Notes: generated by a model from the sequence alone, not told the origin. Positions 8,697-17,928 are shown, counted from the first letter of the stretch. The stretch: DNA of 64,000 bases from an uncultured Bacteroidota bacterium (GCA_903824665.1 CAIJXT010000015.1:62001-126000), one strand, 5' to 3'. Program-made: numbers and translations.

Positions 8697-9773
8697 ATGC
8701 TGTTACTACAAATTGACGCAGCGCTTATTATAGAAAAGCTGATACTGATATCTGCTATCCTTGGCGTATCGCTCGGAATTGCTATGTATGCTACATGGGG
8801 AGAGCGCAAAGTTGCCGCTATAATGCAAGACCGCGTGGGCCCCAACCGCGCCGGTCCACTGGGGCTCTTCCTGCCCCTTGCCGATGGTTTGAAGCTTTTC
8901 TTCAAAGAAGAGATCATCCCAGACCGTTCCACCAGGTTCATTTTCATTCTCGGGCCGTGTCTGGCGATGCTTACAGCACTTATGACCAGTGCCGTGGTGC
9001 CATGGGCTCCCGATTTCACCACTGCAGCCGGACACACCGTTTCTTTTCAGGTTGCTGATATCAATATTGGTATCCTTTTTGTTTTTGGTGTTGTGAGTCT
9101 TGGTGTATATGGTGTCATGCTAGGAGGATGGGCGTCAAACAACAAATTCTCTCTGCTCAGTAGTATCCGCGCAGCGTCGCAGGCTATTTCTTATGAGCTG
9201 GCTATGGGCATCAGCCTTATTGCATTGCTTATGATGACCGGCTCTCTCAGCCTCCGCGAGATTGTGCAGCAGCAGCATGGTTTCTGGGCCGATGGTTATT
9301 TCTCCTGGAACTTCTTCAAGCAACCTGTTGGCTTCATCATTTTCCTTACCTGTGCTTTTGCAGAACTCAACCGTGCACCTTTCGATCTTCCCGAATGCGA
9401 AAGTGAGCTCAATATGGGCTACCATCAGGAATACTCATCCATGAAACTGGGCTTTTACCTTTTTGCAGAGTACATCAACCTGTTTGTCAGCTCAGCCATT
9501 ATTATTACGCTCTATTTCGGAGGGTACAACTTTCCTTTTATGGATCAGGTAGCGGCACATGCAGGTCCGCTGATGTTCAGCATCATTTGTATGCTGGTAC
9601 TCATCACTAAGGTGATAGGTATGATTCTGTTCTTTATGTTTATCCGTTGGACTTTACCACGCTTCAGATACGATCAACTCATGAAACTTGGCTGGCGCTC
9701 GCTGATACCGCTCGCGTTGGCCAATATGCTCGTAACCGGTGTGCTGATTCTTTGGGTTTTCAAAAGTCACTAA
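8697..9773 (+). CDS. nuoH: NADH-quinone oxidoreductase subunit H
   Basis: A 358-aa membrane subunit with about eight to nine hydrophobic helices. It links the peripheral arm to the pumping arm and lines the quinone tunnel. Family signatures are visible: GERKVAAIMQDRVGPNRAGP near residues 31-50, and AELNRAPFDLPECESELNMG in the middle. It follows nuoG after 166 bp. TACTTTTG at 8682-8689 sits just before the ATG and could be a -7 element, but no good -33 partner is present. Confidence 0.97.
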   Translation: MLLLQIDAALIIEKLILISAILGVSLGIAMYATWGERKVAAIMQDRVGPNRAGPLGLFLPLADGLKLFFKEEIIPDRSTRFIFILGPCLAMLTALMTSAVVPWAPDFTTAAGHTVSFQVADINIGILFVFGVVSLGVYGVMLGGWASNNKFSLLSSIRAASQAISYELAMGISLIALLMMTGSLSLREIVQQQHGFWADGYFSWNFFKQPVGFIIFLTCAFAELNRAPFDLPECESELNMGYHQEYSSMKLGFYLFAEYINLFVSSAIIITLYFGGYNFPFMDQVAAHAGPLMFSIICMLVLITKVIGMILFFMFIRWTLPRFRYDQLMKLGWRSLIPLALANMLVTGVLILWVFKSH

Positions 9774-9951
9774 CGAATAAGCTCATATGCTGGCATAAAC
9801 AATAATAAGCCAGCGAAAAGAGTATATTTGTTCGGTTGGTTTGTATCCATAGCAAAGCCTGAAAAGGGAAAAAACAAATGATAGTTACCAGATTCTGAGT
9901 ATAATGCCGGTAATGAACAACATTTTTTAGAAGTGCAGGAAAAAGAAAGCA
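9774..9951. other. Intergenic gap between nuoH and nuoI
   Basis: A 178-bp AT-rich gap. It holds an inverted repeat GCTGGC (9789-9794) / GCCAGC (9809-9814) with a 14-base loop and a possible -7 element TATATTTG (9823-9830) without a clear partner. No gene is supported here. Confidence 0.4.
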
Positions 9952-10461
9952 ATGCAAAAACTAACAAATAGAGCCGTACAGATAGACCGCAGCCCGATGA
10001 CCTTCTCGGAGCGTGCCTACCTGCCTGCCATTGCCAAAGGACTCGGTACAACGCTGAGTCATATTTTCAAGAAAAAGGCAACCACCAGTTATCCTGAGGA
10101 AAAACGCCCATTCAGCCCGGTATTTCGTGGACTGCATGTGCTCAACCGCGACGAACAGGGAGCAGAGCGCTGTACTGCCTGCGGTCTTTGTGCGTTGGCT
10201 TGCCCCGCAGAAGCCATAACAATGGAGGCGGCAGAACGTAAACCAGGCGAAGAGAAATTGTACCGTGAAGAGAAATACGCAGCAAAGTATGAAATCAATA
10301 TGCTTCGTTGCATATTCTGCGGCTATTGCGAAGAAGCTTGCCCTAAAGATGCTGTATACCTCTCAGAAACAGTAATGCCATCAAACTACAACAGAGCTTC
10401 TTTCATTTACAAAAAAGAAGACCTGTTGATTGCTCACCCGAAAAAAACGGACAATAAATAA
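9952..10461 (+). CDS. nuoI: NADH-quinone oxidoreductase subunit I
   Basis: A 169-aa ferredoxin-like subunit carrying clusters N6a and N6b between NuoG and NuoB. The two CxxCxxCxxxC motifs are at Cys74-77-80-84 (CTACGLCALAC) and Cys120-123-126-130 (CIFCGYCEEAC), each followed by Pro. The N-terminal part (LPAIAKGLGTTLSHIF) is the expected amphipathic membrane-docking helix. nuoJ follows 3 bp after the stop. Confidence 0.96.
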   Translation: MQKLTNRAVQIDRSPMTFSERAYLPAIAKGLGTTLSHIFKKKATTSYPEEKRPFSPVFRGLHVLNRDEQGAERCTACGLCALACPAEAITMEAAERKPGEEKLYREEKYAAKYEINMLRCIFCGYCEEACPKDAVYLSETVMPSNYNRASFIYKKEDLLIAHPKKTDNK

Positions 10462-10464
10462 GTA

Positions 10465-10986
10465 ATGGGTATTTACGATATACTTTTCTGGGCGCTTTCG
10501 GCTATTGCCGTTGGTTGTGCGTTGGGCGTTATACTCAGCCGCAATCCTGTAAATAGTGTCATGTATCTCATACTGACTTTTTTCTCTATTTCAGGGCACT
10601 ATATTCTTATGAACGCTCAGTTTCTCGCAATTGTCAATGTGATTGTTTACGCTGGTGCTATCATGGTTTTGTTCCTTTTCGTGATCATGCTTATGAACCT
10701 TAATGCCGATGTAGAGCCCCAGAAAGGGCAGCTTGTGCAACTTGCCGGGGTTATTTCGGGTGGCGTTCTGTTCCTTGTATTACTTGCCGCTATCAAAACT
10801 GCTACACCAATACCGATTGATAAAGCATCGATCGATATTGGCCTGATCACAAACCTAGGTCGTGTATTGTTTAAAGATTATGTACTGCCATTCGAGATCA
10901 GCAGTGTCCTTTTCCTCAGCGCCATGATAGGTGCAGTAGTAATTGGCCGCAAGGAAGATCAGGGAGTTGTAAAGGGAGACGCATAA
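10465..10986 (+). CDS. nuoJ: NADH-quinone oxidoreductase subunit J
   Basis: A 173-aa membrane subunit (ND6-type) with five hydrophobic helices. The conserved helix-3 segment VNVIVYAGAIMVLFLFVIML, with its pi-bulge glycine and tyrosine, is present. It starts 3 bp after nuoI, consistent with translational coupling, and is followed by nuoK after 36 bp. Confidence 0.95.
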   Translation: MGIYDILFWALSAIAVGCALGVILSRNPVNSVMYLILTFFSISGHYILMNAQFLAIVNVIVYAGAIMVLFLFVIMLMNLNADVEPQKGQLVQLAGVISGGVLFLVLLAAIKTATPIPIDKASIDIGLITNLGRVLFKDYVLPFEISSVLFLSAMIGAVVIGRKEDQGVVKGDA

Positions 10987-11022
10987 AGTATAATTTATTA
11001 TTGTTGCTATTATTTTAATAAA

Positions 11023-11328
11023 ATGCCGGTAAACACCACACATTATCTGTTCCTCAGCCTGTTGTTATTTTCAATAGGTATCATGGGCACACTCATGCGG
11101 CGCAACGCCATCATCATATTTATGTGCATTGAGCTGATGCTCAATTCTGTAAACCTGCTGCTCGTTGCGTTTTCCAAGGCTTATGCCGATGCCAACGCGC
11201 AGCTTTTCGTTTTCTTTATTATGGTAGTAGCTGCTGCCGAGGTGGCTGTAGGGCTTGCAATTATAGTTATGATGTATCGTAAGGTGCATTCAGTAGATAT
11301 TAATATTCTAAACAGATTAAAACACTAA
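11023..11328 (+). CDS. nuoK: NADH-quinone oxidoreductase subunit K
   Basis: A 101-aa subunit (ND4L-type) with three membrane helices. The conserved segment FMCIELMLNSVNLLLVAFS carries the buried glutamate of the proton path, and a second glutamate lies in VVAAAEVAVGLAIIV. Length is exactly typical. It is followed by a short dyad and nuoL. Confidence 0.96.
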   Translation: MPVNTTHYLFLSLLLFSIGIMGTLMRRNAIIIFMCIELMLNSVNLLLVAFSKAYADANAQLFVFFIMVVAAAEVAVGLAIIVMMYRKVHSVDINILNRLKH

Positions 11329-11331
11329 AAT

Positions 11332-11347
11332 TCCCGCTGATGCGGGA
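11332..11347 (+). promoter_or_regulatory. Short dyad between nuoK and nuoL
   Basis: TCCCGC, loop TGAT, GCGGGA. It ends 8 nt before the nuoL start and begins 3 nt after the nuoK stop, filling most of the 27-bp gap. Confidence 0.4.
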
Positions 11348-11355
11348 TAGGCGTT

Positions 11356-13245
11356 ATGGCTAACCTTGTTTATTTAATACCGTTATTTCCGTTGATAGGC
11401 TTTCTTATCAATGGTATCTTCTGGAAAAAAATGCCCAAGTCGCTAGGCGGGGCTATTGGCACCGTTGCTATACTTGCTTCATTCATTGTTTCCCTCGGTA
11501 TATTCTTCGAGGTCAGGAGCGCCGCATTCCATGGCCCTGTTATTGTAACACTGTTCGATTTTATCACTTCCGGCAATCTGCACATCCCATTCGCGTTTCA
11601 GGTCGATGCACTTTCGGCACTCTTCCTGCTTATTATCACCGGTGTAGGTTTCCTGATACACGTATACTCTACCTCTTATATGCATCACGACGAGGGTATG
11701 GTCAAGTATTTCGCCTACCTCAATCTGTTTGTGTTCTCCATGCTGCTGCTGGTACTCGGTGCCAACTACCTTATTATGTTCATAGGCTGGGAGGGCGTAG
11801 GCCTTTGCTCTTACCTGTTGATAGGCTTCTGGTTTAAGAACCGCGACTATACCAATGCCGCCAAGAAGGCTTTTGTAATGAACCGTATCGGTGATCTGGG
11901 CTTCCTTGTGGGTATGCTGCTGGTTATTTTCAACTTCGGTACACTGTCTTATCAGGACTTCTTCGGTAAAATATCCGATGCTTCTACCGCTGTCCCTTCT
12001 TCTGTATACAACTGGATCGCTCTGTGTTTCTTTATCGGTGCTACCGGCAAGAGTGCACAGATACCGTTGTACACCTGGCTGCCCGACGCGATGGCCGGCC
12101 CTACCCCGGTATCAGCTCTTATCCATGCTGCTACCATGGTTACCGCAGGTATTTACATGATTGCACGCAGTGGTGCATTGTACAGCATCACTCCCGAAAT
12201 ATTGCATCTGGTAGCCGTAGTAGGCCTTACCACTGCCATACTCGCCGCAACAATTGCCATTCGCCAGTACGATATCAAAAAGGTACTTGCTTATTCTACA
12301 GTCAGCCAGTTGGGCTTTATGTTCCTGGCTCTGGGAGTCGGGGCATATACTACAGCTGTTTTCCATGTTATGACACATGCGTTTTTCAAGGCATTGTTAT
12401 TCCTTGGTTCAGGTAGTGTTATCCACGCTATGGGCGGCGAGCAGGACATCCGCAAAATGGGTGGTCTGGGTAAGCATATGCGTGTCACACAGATCACGTT
12501 CCTTATTGGTTGTCTGGCTATTTCGGGTATTCCCGGTCTTTCGGGTTTCTTCTCCAAAGACGAGATCCTCGCCAGCACTTTTGCTCACAGCCCCGTACTG
12601 TATGCATTTGGCATTGCCGCGGCTATGATGACTGCATTCTACATGTTCCGTCTGTACTTCCTCACTTTTGGTGGCAGTTTCCGTGGTACCGAAGAGCAGC
12701 ACCATCACCTGCATGAAAGCCCTGCAGCAATGACCATTCCACTGGTTATCCTCGCTATACTTTCTATTGTGGGTGGTTATGTAGGCCTGCCCGCTGTTAT
12801 GAGCGAGCACAATGCTATCGCTTCCTACCTCAGCCCAGTTGTTACCAACTTTGGTGTGCATCATTTGTCGCATGGCACAGAGTGGGGACTCATGGGCCTT
12901 TCGGTTGCGGTATCGGTACTGATGATCATCATTGCCTACTCTGTAAACCGCAAACCCAACTTCACCGAAAATACCGGCCTTGCCAAAGCGCTCGAGAACA
13001 AATGGTATGTGGACGAGTTTTATGATGCGATCATAGTAAAACCTATTGCAGCCCTTTCTGGTCTGCTCGATAAGTTTGCTGAGCGCAAGGGCATAGATGG
13101 TATAGTGAATGGTGTAGGAAAGACTGTACGCTGGGGTGGCGATCGCCTGCGGCTGCTGCAGACCGGACAGGTGGGCTTTTACATCTTTATTATGGTGCTG
13201 GGCATAGTGGTATTGTTTACGATTAGTTTCTTTTGGGTAAAATAA
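11356..13245 (+). CDS. nuoL: NADH-quinone oxidoreductase subunit L
   Basis: A 629-aa antiporter-like pump subunit with about 16 membrane helices and the long C-terminal lateral helix. The core motif near residue 137 is FIGWEGVGLCSYLLIGFW. It is followed by PLYTWLPDAMAGPTPVSALI and HAATMVTAGIYM, which carry the conserved Lys/His/Glu residues of the proton channel. The C-terminal region after ENKWYVDEFYDAI matches the NuoL-specific extension. Length is normal. Confidence 0.97.
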   Translation: MANLVYLIPLFPLIGFLINGIFWKKMPKSLGGAIGTVAILASFIVSLGIFFEVRSAAFHGPVIVTLFDFITSGNLHIPFAFQVDALSALFLLIITGVGFLIHVYSTSYMHHDEGMVKYFAYLNLFVFSMLLLVLGANYLIMFIGWEGVGLCSYLLIGFWFKNRDYTNAAKKAFVMNRIGDLGFLVGMLLVIFNFGTLSYQDFFGKISDASTAVPSSVYNWIALCFFIGATGKSAQIPLYTWLPDAMAGPTPVSALIHAATMVTAGIYMIARSGALYSITPEILHLVAVVGLTTAILAATIAIRQYDIKKVLAYSTVSQLGFMFLALGVGAYTTAVFHVMTHAFFKALLFLGSGSVIHAMGGEQDIRKMGGLGKHMRVTQITFLIGCLAISGIPGLSGFFSKDEILASTFAHSPVLYAFGIAAAMMTAFYMFRLYFLTFGGSFRGTEEQHHHLHESPAAMTIPLVILAILSIVGGYVGLPAVMSEHNAIASYLSPVVTNFGVHHLSHGTEWGLMGLSVAVSVLMIIIAYSVNRKPNFTENTGLAKALENKWYVDEFYDAIIVKPIAALSGLLDKFAERKGIDGIVNGVGKTVRWGGDRLRLLQTGQVGFYIFIMVLGIVVLFTISFFWVK

Positions 13246-13309
13246 ACAGATTAGAAATCACGAAAGCGGCCGTACCTGTATCGTTGCTTTTGAATTTTGA
13301 ATTAACAAT

Positions 13310-14752
13310 ATGATTTTAATATTACTTATTCTTATTCCGCTGCTCTCCGGCATCCTGTCTTTTGCGATCAGGGGCGACGGAGCCAAAACATTGGCACTGA
13401 TCAGCTCTATGGTCACTCTTGCAGTGTCTGCATATGTTAGCGCTTCCAACTTTACACAGCCATTATCCTTTGCACACGACTGGATACCCATGCTGGGTAC
13501 ACAGTTCAGCCTGCTGGCCGACGGTATGAGCAGTATGCTCTGCCTGCTCACGGGTATCGTTACCATGGTGGTGATGATCTCTAATGCCAATAAAGAAACC
13601 GAAAGCCCCGGCGCCTTCTACGGCTTTATGCTGCTCTCGCAGGCTGGTCTTATGGGTGTTTTCCTCGCTTCAGATGCCTTGCTGTTTTATGTGTTCTGGG
13701 AGCTTGCATTGATTCCTGTTTACTTCCTGTGCTCGCGCTGGGGTGGCGAAAAACGCATAGCAGTTACTTTCAAGTTCTTTGTATACACCTTTGTAGGTAG
13801 CCTTATGCTGCTGGCTGGTCTTATTTACCTCTCTCTGCAGACACAGGGCCTGAGCAGCTACGCATGGGCAGATATCGTTCGCGCAGGTTCTTCGCTCCCA
13901 GCCGAGAAACAACAATGGCTTTTCTGGCTCATATTTATCGCATTTGCCATCAAGATGCCGGTATTCCCATTCCATACCTGGCAGCCCGATACGTACGAGC
14001 AATCTCCGACACCGGTTACAATAATACTGAGTGCACTCATGGTCAAGATGGGCCTGTTTGCTGTGCTGCGCTGGTTGCTGCCTGTATTGCCAGAGGGTGT
14101 TGCTTATTGGTCCAATACTGTTGTTGTACTATCGGTAATTGGCATCGTGTATGCTTCGTGCATCGCTATTGTACAGACAGACATTAAACGCCTTATTGCC
14201 TATTCTTCTATTGCGCACATGGGTCTTATGTGTGCTGTTGCTTTCATGCAGAGCAATGTAGGTATGCATGGCATTATGGTGCAGATGTTCAACCACGGTA
14301 TCAACATTACCGGTATGTGGCTGATTGTGAGCATGATAGAAAACCGCTGGGGCACCCGCGATATGACCCGACTGGGTGGCATGGCAACAGCCGCACCCAA
14401 AATGGCTATTGCGCTGGTTATCATCTCTCTAGCCAACATCGCTTTGCCACTTACCAATGGTTTTGTAGGAGAGTTCATGCTGTTCAACGGACTTTTCCGT
14501 GGCGACAGCCCGGCACAGATCACCATCATGGTATTTGCCGGTCTGGGTATCATACTGGGTGCAGTCTATACGCTCAATATGATCCAGAAAACAGCTTATG
14601 GAAACGTAGCCGAAATGACTGTGAACAAAGACCTGAGTGTGAACGAATACGCAGGCGTAGCCATTATCATCAGCATTATTCTATTCCTGGGTGTGTATCC
14701 TAAACCATTATTGGATCTCACAGCAGGTGTAGCAAAAATGATAGTACCATAA
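13310..14752 (+). CDS. nuoM: NADH-quinone oxidoreductase subunit M
   Basis: A 480-aa antiporter-like pump subunit. Diagnostic segments are FYVFWELALIPVYFL, KMPVFPFHTWQPDTYEQSPT and QTDIKRLIAYSSIAHMGL. About 14 hydrophobic helices are present. It follows nuoL after 64 bp. Downstream, an 8-bp dyad CATACCGC / GCGGTATG with loop AATA begins 4 nt after the stop. Confidence 0.97.
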   Translation: MILILLILIPLLSGILSFAIRGDGAKTLALISSMVTLAVSAYVSASNFTQPLSFAHDWIPMLGTQFSLLADGMSSMLCLLTGIVTMVVMISNANKETESPGAFYGFMLLSQAGLMGVFLASDALLFYVFWELALIPVYFLCSRWGGEKRIAVTFKFFVYTFVGSLMLLAGLIYLSLQTQGLSSYAWADIVRAGSSLPAEKQQWLFWLIFIAFAIKMPVFPFHTWQPDTYEQSPTPVTIILSALMVKMGLFAVLRWLLPVLPEGVAYWSNTVVVLSVIGIVYASCIAIVQTDIKRLIAYSSIAHMGLMCAVAFMQSNVGMHGIMVQMFNHGINITGMWLIVSMIENRWGTRDMTRLGGMATAAPKMAIALVIISLANIALPLTNGFVGEFMLFNGLFRGDSPAQITIMVFAGLGIILGAVYTLNMIQKTAYGNVAEMTVNKDLSVNEYAGVAIIISIILFLGVYPKPLLDLTAGVAKMIVP

Positions 14753-14756
14753 TTAC

Positions 14757-14776
14757 CATACCGCAATAGCGGTATG
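14757..14776 (+). terminator. Hairpin after nuoM, weak terminator or processing site
   Basis: CATACCGC (14757-14764), loop AATA, GCGGTATG (14769-14776). Only a short mixed tract (TATTTGC) follows, so full termination before nuoN is doubtful. The rest of the 224-bp nuoM-nuoN gap shows nothing else except the nuoN leader palindrome. Confidence 0.35.
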
Positions 14777-14954
14777 TATTTGCAGAACAATCGAACAGAA
14801 ATGTAACGATACGTAAGCGAAACAAAGTACCCGGGGTCATATTCGCTCCGCCGCCATCTGGCACCTTTGCATACAGCGTAAAGTTCATTTTTTTGAAGTA
14901 TAAATATTATTTACAACACCCGCGATCACAATTGGTGGTCAGGGGCTAAACGTT

Positions 14955-14966
14955 CCGCCGCGGCGG
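14955..14966 (+). promoter_or_regulatory. Perfect GC palindrome in the nuoN leader
   Basis: CCGCCGCGGCGG, a 12-base self-complementary sequence ending 10 nt before the nuoN ATG. It could be a protein-binding site or form a small stem that limits initiation. Confidence 0.35.
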
Positions 14967-14976
14967 ATTGGGGTAT

Positions 14977-16362
14977 ATGAAAGCAATTATTGCTACTACA
15001 GTTTTTGGTGTCATCATGATGTTTGCCGGACTTATGGTAAACAACAAAAAGAGTATTGCCACTATTGCGGCGGTGCTTTTCGCAGCTTTGCTGGGCGTAA
15101 ACCTTTGGGACCTCGCATCCACATCGGCCAACGCTGCCGACAATCTCTACTTCAGCAAGATGCTGCGGATAGAGCATTATTCCGTTTGGTTCAATACCCT
15201 CATGACCGGCTGTACACTTATCTATGCGTTGCTTATGGGCCGCGAGATACAGCGGGTAGGCATTCATGTGGCAGAGTACTTTGCGCTTATCTTCTTCATC
15301 CTGTGTGGTTTGTACCTGTTATCGTCTTACAACAATCTGCTTATGATGTTCATAGGCATAGAGATACTGTCCATTCCCCAGTACATATTGGCCGGCAGCG
15401 ACAAGAAGAACCTGAAAAGCAGCGAGGCGGCCCTCAAATACTTCCTGATGGGCTCTTTCTCTACAGGTATACTGCTTATGGGTATCACCCTGCTCTTTGG
15501 TGCCGCCCGCAGTTTTGACATTATGGATATTGCCGCTGTGCTGCATACCGATGCGCTCAATCCGCTGGCACTGGCAGGTATCATGTTCATCATGATCGCA
15601 TTTGCCTTCAAAGTATCGGCAGCACCTATGCATATGTGGACACCCGACGTGTACGACGGCTCTCCAACCCCATTCACCGCCTACATGAGTACCGTGGTGA
15701 AGGCCGCGGCATTCTTCGCATTCCTACGCCTGTTTCAGGTATCATTCAATACGCTCAGTGCCCATTGGACCCTCGTACTGGCCATCATCACCGCAGCTAC
15801 GCTGCTGGTGGGCAATGTTACCGCTGTGTTCCAGCAGAGTGTGAAGCGAATGCTGGCTTACTCTTCTATTGCTCAGGCTGGCTTTATGCTGTTTGCCGTA
15901 CTGGCAGTCAACAAATTTGCGTGGCAGGGCATCATTATCTATGCCGTTGCATATAGTGTGGCCACCATCGGTTTGTTTGCCGTGCTGGTAAAACTGAAAG
16001 ATTTCACCTACGATGGATTCAATGGCCTTGCCAAGTCGCATCCGCTGCTGGCATTCTGCGCATCTATTTTTCTGTTTTCACTGGCAGGTATTCCGCTCAC
16101 CGGTGGATTTATGGCTAAGTACTATGTGCTGCTGGCAGTAGTGCAGCAGGGCCAGCTGATGTGGCTGGTAATATTTGCCCTGCTTATGGCCGCCATCAGC
16201 GTGTACTATTACTTCAGGGTCATCATCGCCATGTACTTCAAGACCGGCACCCCCGAGATGAGCTCACCCGTTACCGCCGGCGACAAGCTAATGCTCATCA
16301 TCACCTGCGCATTGGTGCTGCTACTGGGTATTGCACCGCAATTGTTTTTGAACCAGGTGTAG
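14977..16362 (+). CDS. nuoN: NADH-quinone oxidoreductase subunit N
   Basis: A 461-aa antiporter-like pump subunit and the last gene of the complex I locus. Family segments include FIGIEILSIPQYILAG, APMHMWTPDVYDGSPTPFTA and QQSVKRMLAYSSIAQAGFML. I prefer ATG 14977 (MKAIIATTVFG); a TTG three codons upstream is possible but less likely. The 224-bp gap before it is the largest in the second half of the operon. Confidence 0.96.
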   Translation: MKAIIATTVFGVIMMFAGLMVNNKKSIATIAAVLFAALLGVNLWDLASTSANAADNLYFSKMLRIEHYSVWFNTLMTGCTLIYALLMGREIQRVGIHVAEYFALIFFILCGLYLLSSYNNLLMMFIGIEILSIPQYILAGSDKKNLKSSEAALKYFLMGSFSTGILLMGITLLFGAARSFDIMDIAAVLHTDALNPLALAGIMFIMIAFAFKVSAAPMHMWTPDVYDGSPTPFTAYMSTVVKAAAFFAFLRLFQVSFNTLSAHWTLVLAIITAATLLVGNVTAVFQQSVKRMLAYSSIAQAGFMLFAVLAVNKFAWQGIIIYAVAYSVATIGLFAVLVKLKDFTYDGFNGLAKSHPLLAFCASIFLFSLAGIPLTGGFMAKYYVLLAVVQQGQLMWLVIFALLMAAISVYYYFRVIIAMYFKTGTPEMSSPVTAGDKLMLIITCALVLLLGIAPQLFLNQV

Positions 16363-16404
16363 GATTTGGTTGGGGATCAGTGGTAACAGTAACCTTGTTT
16401 TATA

Positions 16405-17181
16405 TCATTGATGAAAACACGTTTCATTGTGTAATCTTAAGAAATCACGGTTAGGCAAAAATTTGTCTGGTAGGAACATTTCTTTCCCTTCAAATGCATA
16501 AAAGTTTTGCAGGATACTTTCGGGTGTTGATTTCATTTTCAATTTTGACGATACCCTGATGGTATATGTATCAGCATCAATGGTGATCAGTCCTGCATCA
16601 AACGCCTTGTCGTGCAGTGCATTGAGTGCCAGCCCATTCATTGGATTCATCCTGTTCTTTTCGTCCTTGCTCCATGGCACTATGTGACTAGCAATGAGCA
16701 GTTGTGGATTTGAGATGCCCGTTATACAGCATCTCTGATTATAATTGGCAAGAATGATGGTTCTGAAGATGCTCTGATTCACTCTGGTATTAACCAGCCG
16801 TTGTTTCACTATGCCCTCGGCAGGTATATCGCTGGTCTTTACTTCGTTCTGTTCTTCAATAGTCGTCTTTCGGGCTTTCGCCATCAATAGTTCGCTTTCT
16901 AACAGCGCTCCTTCCCAATTATTATAGAACTCGTTCCAAATCTCTCTGTCAAGTTTGCTTGCGTTAGATGCGCCTTTTATTCCTCTTTCCTGCAACGAAG
17001 GATCGAAACTGGCAAAGTTTCCCAGTTTTAATGCGATTGAGGAAGGTGTACGACCAATCAGAGTAGCGAGTTTTATAACCTCCGGATTACTGCTGTGCAT
17101 CTTACCGAAAGGCAATTTGCAATAAAGATTGACAGCCAGAATAAGTTCCTCTCGGGACCATAGCTTTTGTCCTGCTTTCAT
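16405..17181 (-). CDS. HNH endonuclease-domain protein
   Basis: A 258-aa protein with a C-terminal HNH_2-type nuclease domain: RCCITGISNPQLLIASHIVP, then NPMNGLALNALHDKAFDAG, giving the Cys/His, Asn and His positions of the metal site. The N-terminal 100 residues (ELILAVNLYCKLPFGK, then IGRTPSSIALKLGNFASFDP) look like a helical specificity domain that accompanies such nucleases. Relatives occur in restriction-like loci, but no methyltransferase is adjacent. It sits between nuoN (convergent) and yidD, and looks like an accessory insertion at the rpmH-rnpA-yidD locus. Confidence 0.82.
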   Translation of the reverse strand: MKAGQKLWSREELILAVNLYCKLPFGKMHSSNPEVIKLATLIGRTPSSIALKLGNFASFDPSLQERGIKGASNASKLDREIWNEFYNNWEGALLESELLMAKARKTTIEEQNEVKTSDIPAEGIVKQRLVNTRVNQSIFRTIILANYNQRCCITGISNPQLLIASHIVPWSKDEKNRMNPMNGLALNALHDKAFDAGLITIDADTYTIRVSSKLKMKSTPESILQNFYAFEGKEMFLPDKFLPNRDFLRLHNETCFHQ

Positions 17182-17228
17182 ACCTACAAGATAAATATTT
17201 TTACCCAGGTATGGTTAACCCCCCACCC

Positions 17229-17450
17229 TCACGGCACCGGATCATACCCATGGCCGCCCCAGGGGTGGCAGGAGCAGAAGCGCCGGAATGCCAGCCAGCC
17301 GCCGCGCAGCGGGCCGTGCTTCTTTATGGCTTCCAGTCCGTAGGCGCTGCAAGAGGGTGTGTAACGGCACTTCACGCCCAGAAATGGCGATATAGCGCCC
17401 TGATAAAAGCGGATGATAGCCACAAATAATATGGTGAGCAGGCGGCGCAT
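17229..17450 (-). CDS. yidD: Membrane protein insertion efficiency factor YidD
   Basis: A 73-aa protein of the YidD family, a peripheral inner-membrane protein that assists YidC-dependent insertion. It shows the family pattern [20 protein letters not shown] followed by [20 protein letters not shown] and a closing [12 protein letters not shown]. The start codon (17450-17448) shares one base with the rnpA stop (TGA at 17452-17450), indicating translational coupling. yidC is not adjacent. Confidence 0.95.
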   Translation of the reverse strand: MRRLLTILFVAIIRFYQGAISPFLGVKCRYTPSCSAYGLEAIKKHGPLRGGWLAFRRFCSCHPWGGHGYDPVP

Positions 17451-17902
17451 CAGGCAGGCGGATTGTCGGTGGTGGTGATGGGCGGTGATGGAGTGTCGGC
17501 CGGAGGAGTAGCTACTGCAGACAGCTTTCTGATACCCGTTTGCACCAGTGGCAGTACCTGCGCATAGGTGGGCAGCTCTCTGCCGTTGAATACCAGGAAT
17601 ACGTGCATCTGTGTGCCGGGGGGCAGTGCCTCTATGAGTGTCTGCTTATTGAGGCGCCAGGCCTCTGCCATAAGGCGGCGCACCCGGTGGCGGTCTACCG
17701 ATTGCCGGAATTTCTTCTTGGGCACGGAAAAGCCCACCTGCAGGCCGCAACGAATGGGGGCTACAGTGGTGCCGGCGTCTGGAGGCAGCAGCCGGTATAC
17801 GAAACGGATGGGAAAAACAGAAAACGCTTTCCCTGAAAGGAAAAGCGTATCAATATGCTGCTCTCGCTTGAGCCGCTCATATACCTTGAAAGTAGTACGA
17901 AT
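17450..17902 (-). CDS. rnpA: Ribonuclease P protein component, apparently with an ATT start
   Basis: A protein subunit of RNase P, which matures tRNA 5' ends. The RNA-binding signature is [20 protein letters not shown]. The conserved N-terminal part [20 protein letters not shown], followed by SVFPIRF, is also in frame. Reading upstream in this frame there is a TAA at 17911-17909 and then no ATG, GTG or TTG until a GTG at 17737 inside the conserved core, which is too late. The best start is ATT at 17902 ([12 protein letters not shown]), giving 150 aa. The tail after residue 125 is Pro/Thr-rich. The gene lies 26 bp after rpmH. Confidence 0.9.
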   Translation of the reverse strand: MRTTFKVYERLKREQHIDTLFLSGKAFSVFPIRFVYRLLPPDAGTTVAPIRCGLQVGFSVPKKKFRQSVDRHRVRRLMAEAWRLNKQTLIEALPPGTQMHVFLVFNGRELPTYAQVLPLVQTGIRKLSAVATPPADTPSPPITTTDNPPA

Positions 17903-17928
17903 GGCAAGTTAGTTTTTACGGCGTGATC

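Noticed and set aside
17540..17912. Rightward frames of 98 and 114 codons over rnpA
   Set aside because: They are antisense to the conserved RnpA frame. An ATG at 17880 on the leftward strand was also rejected as the rnpA start because it is out of frame.
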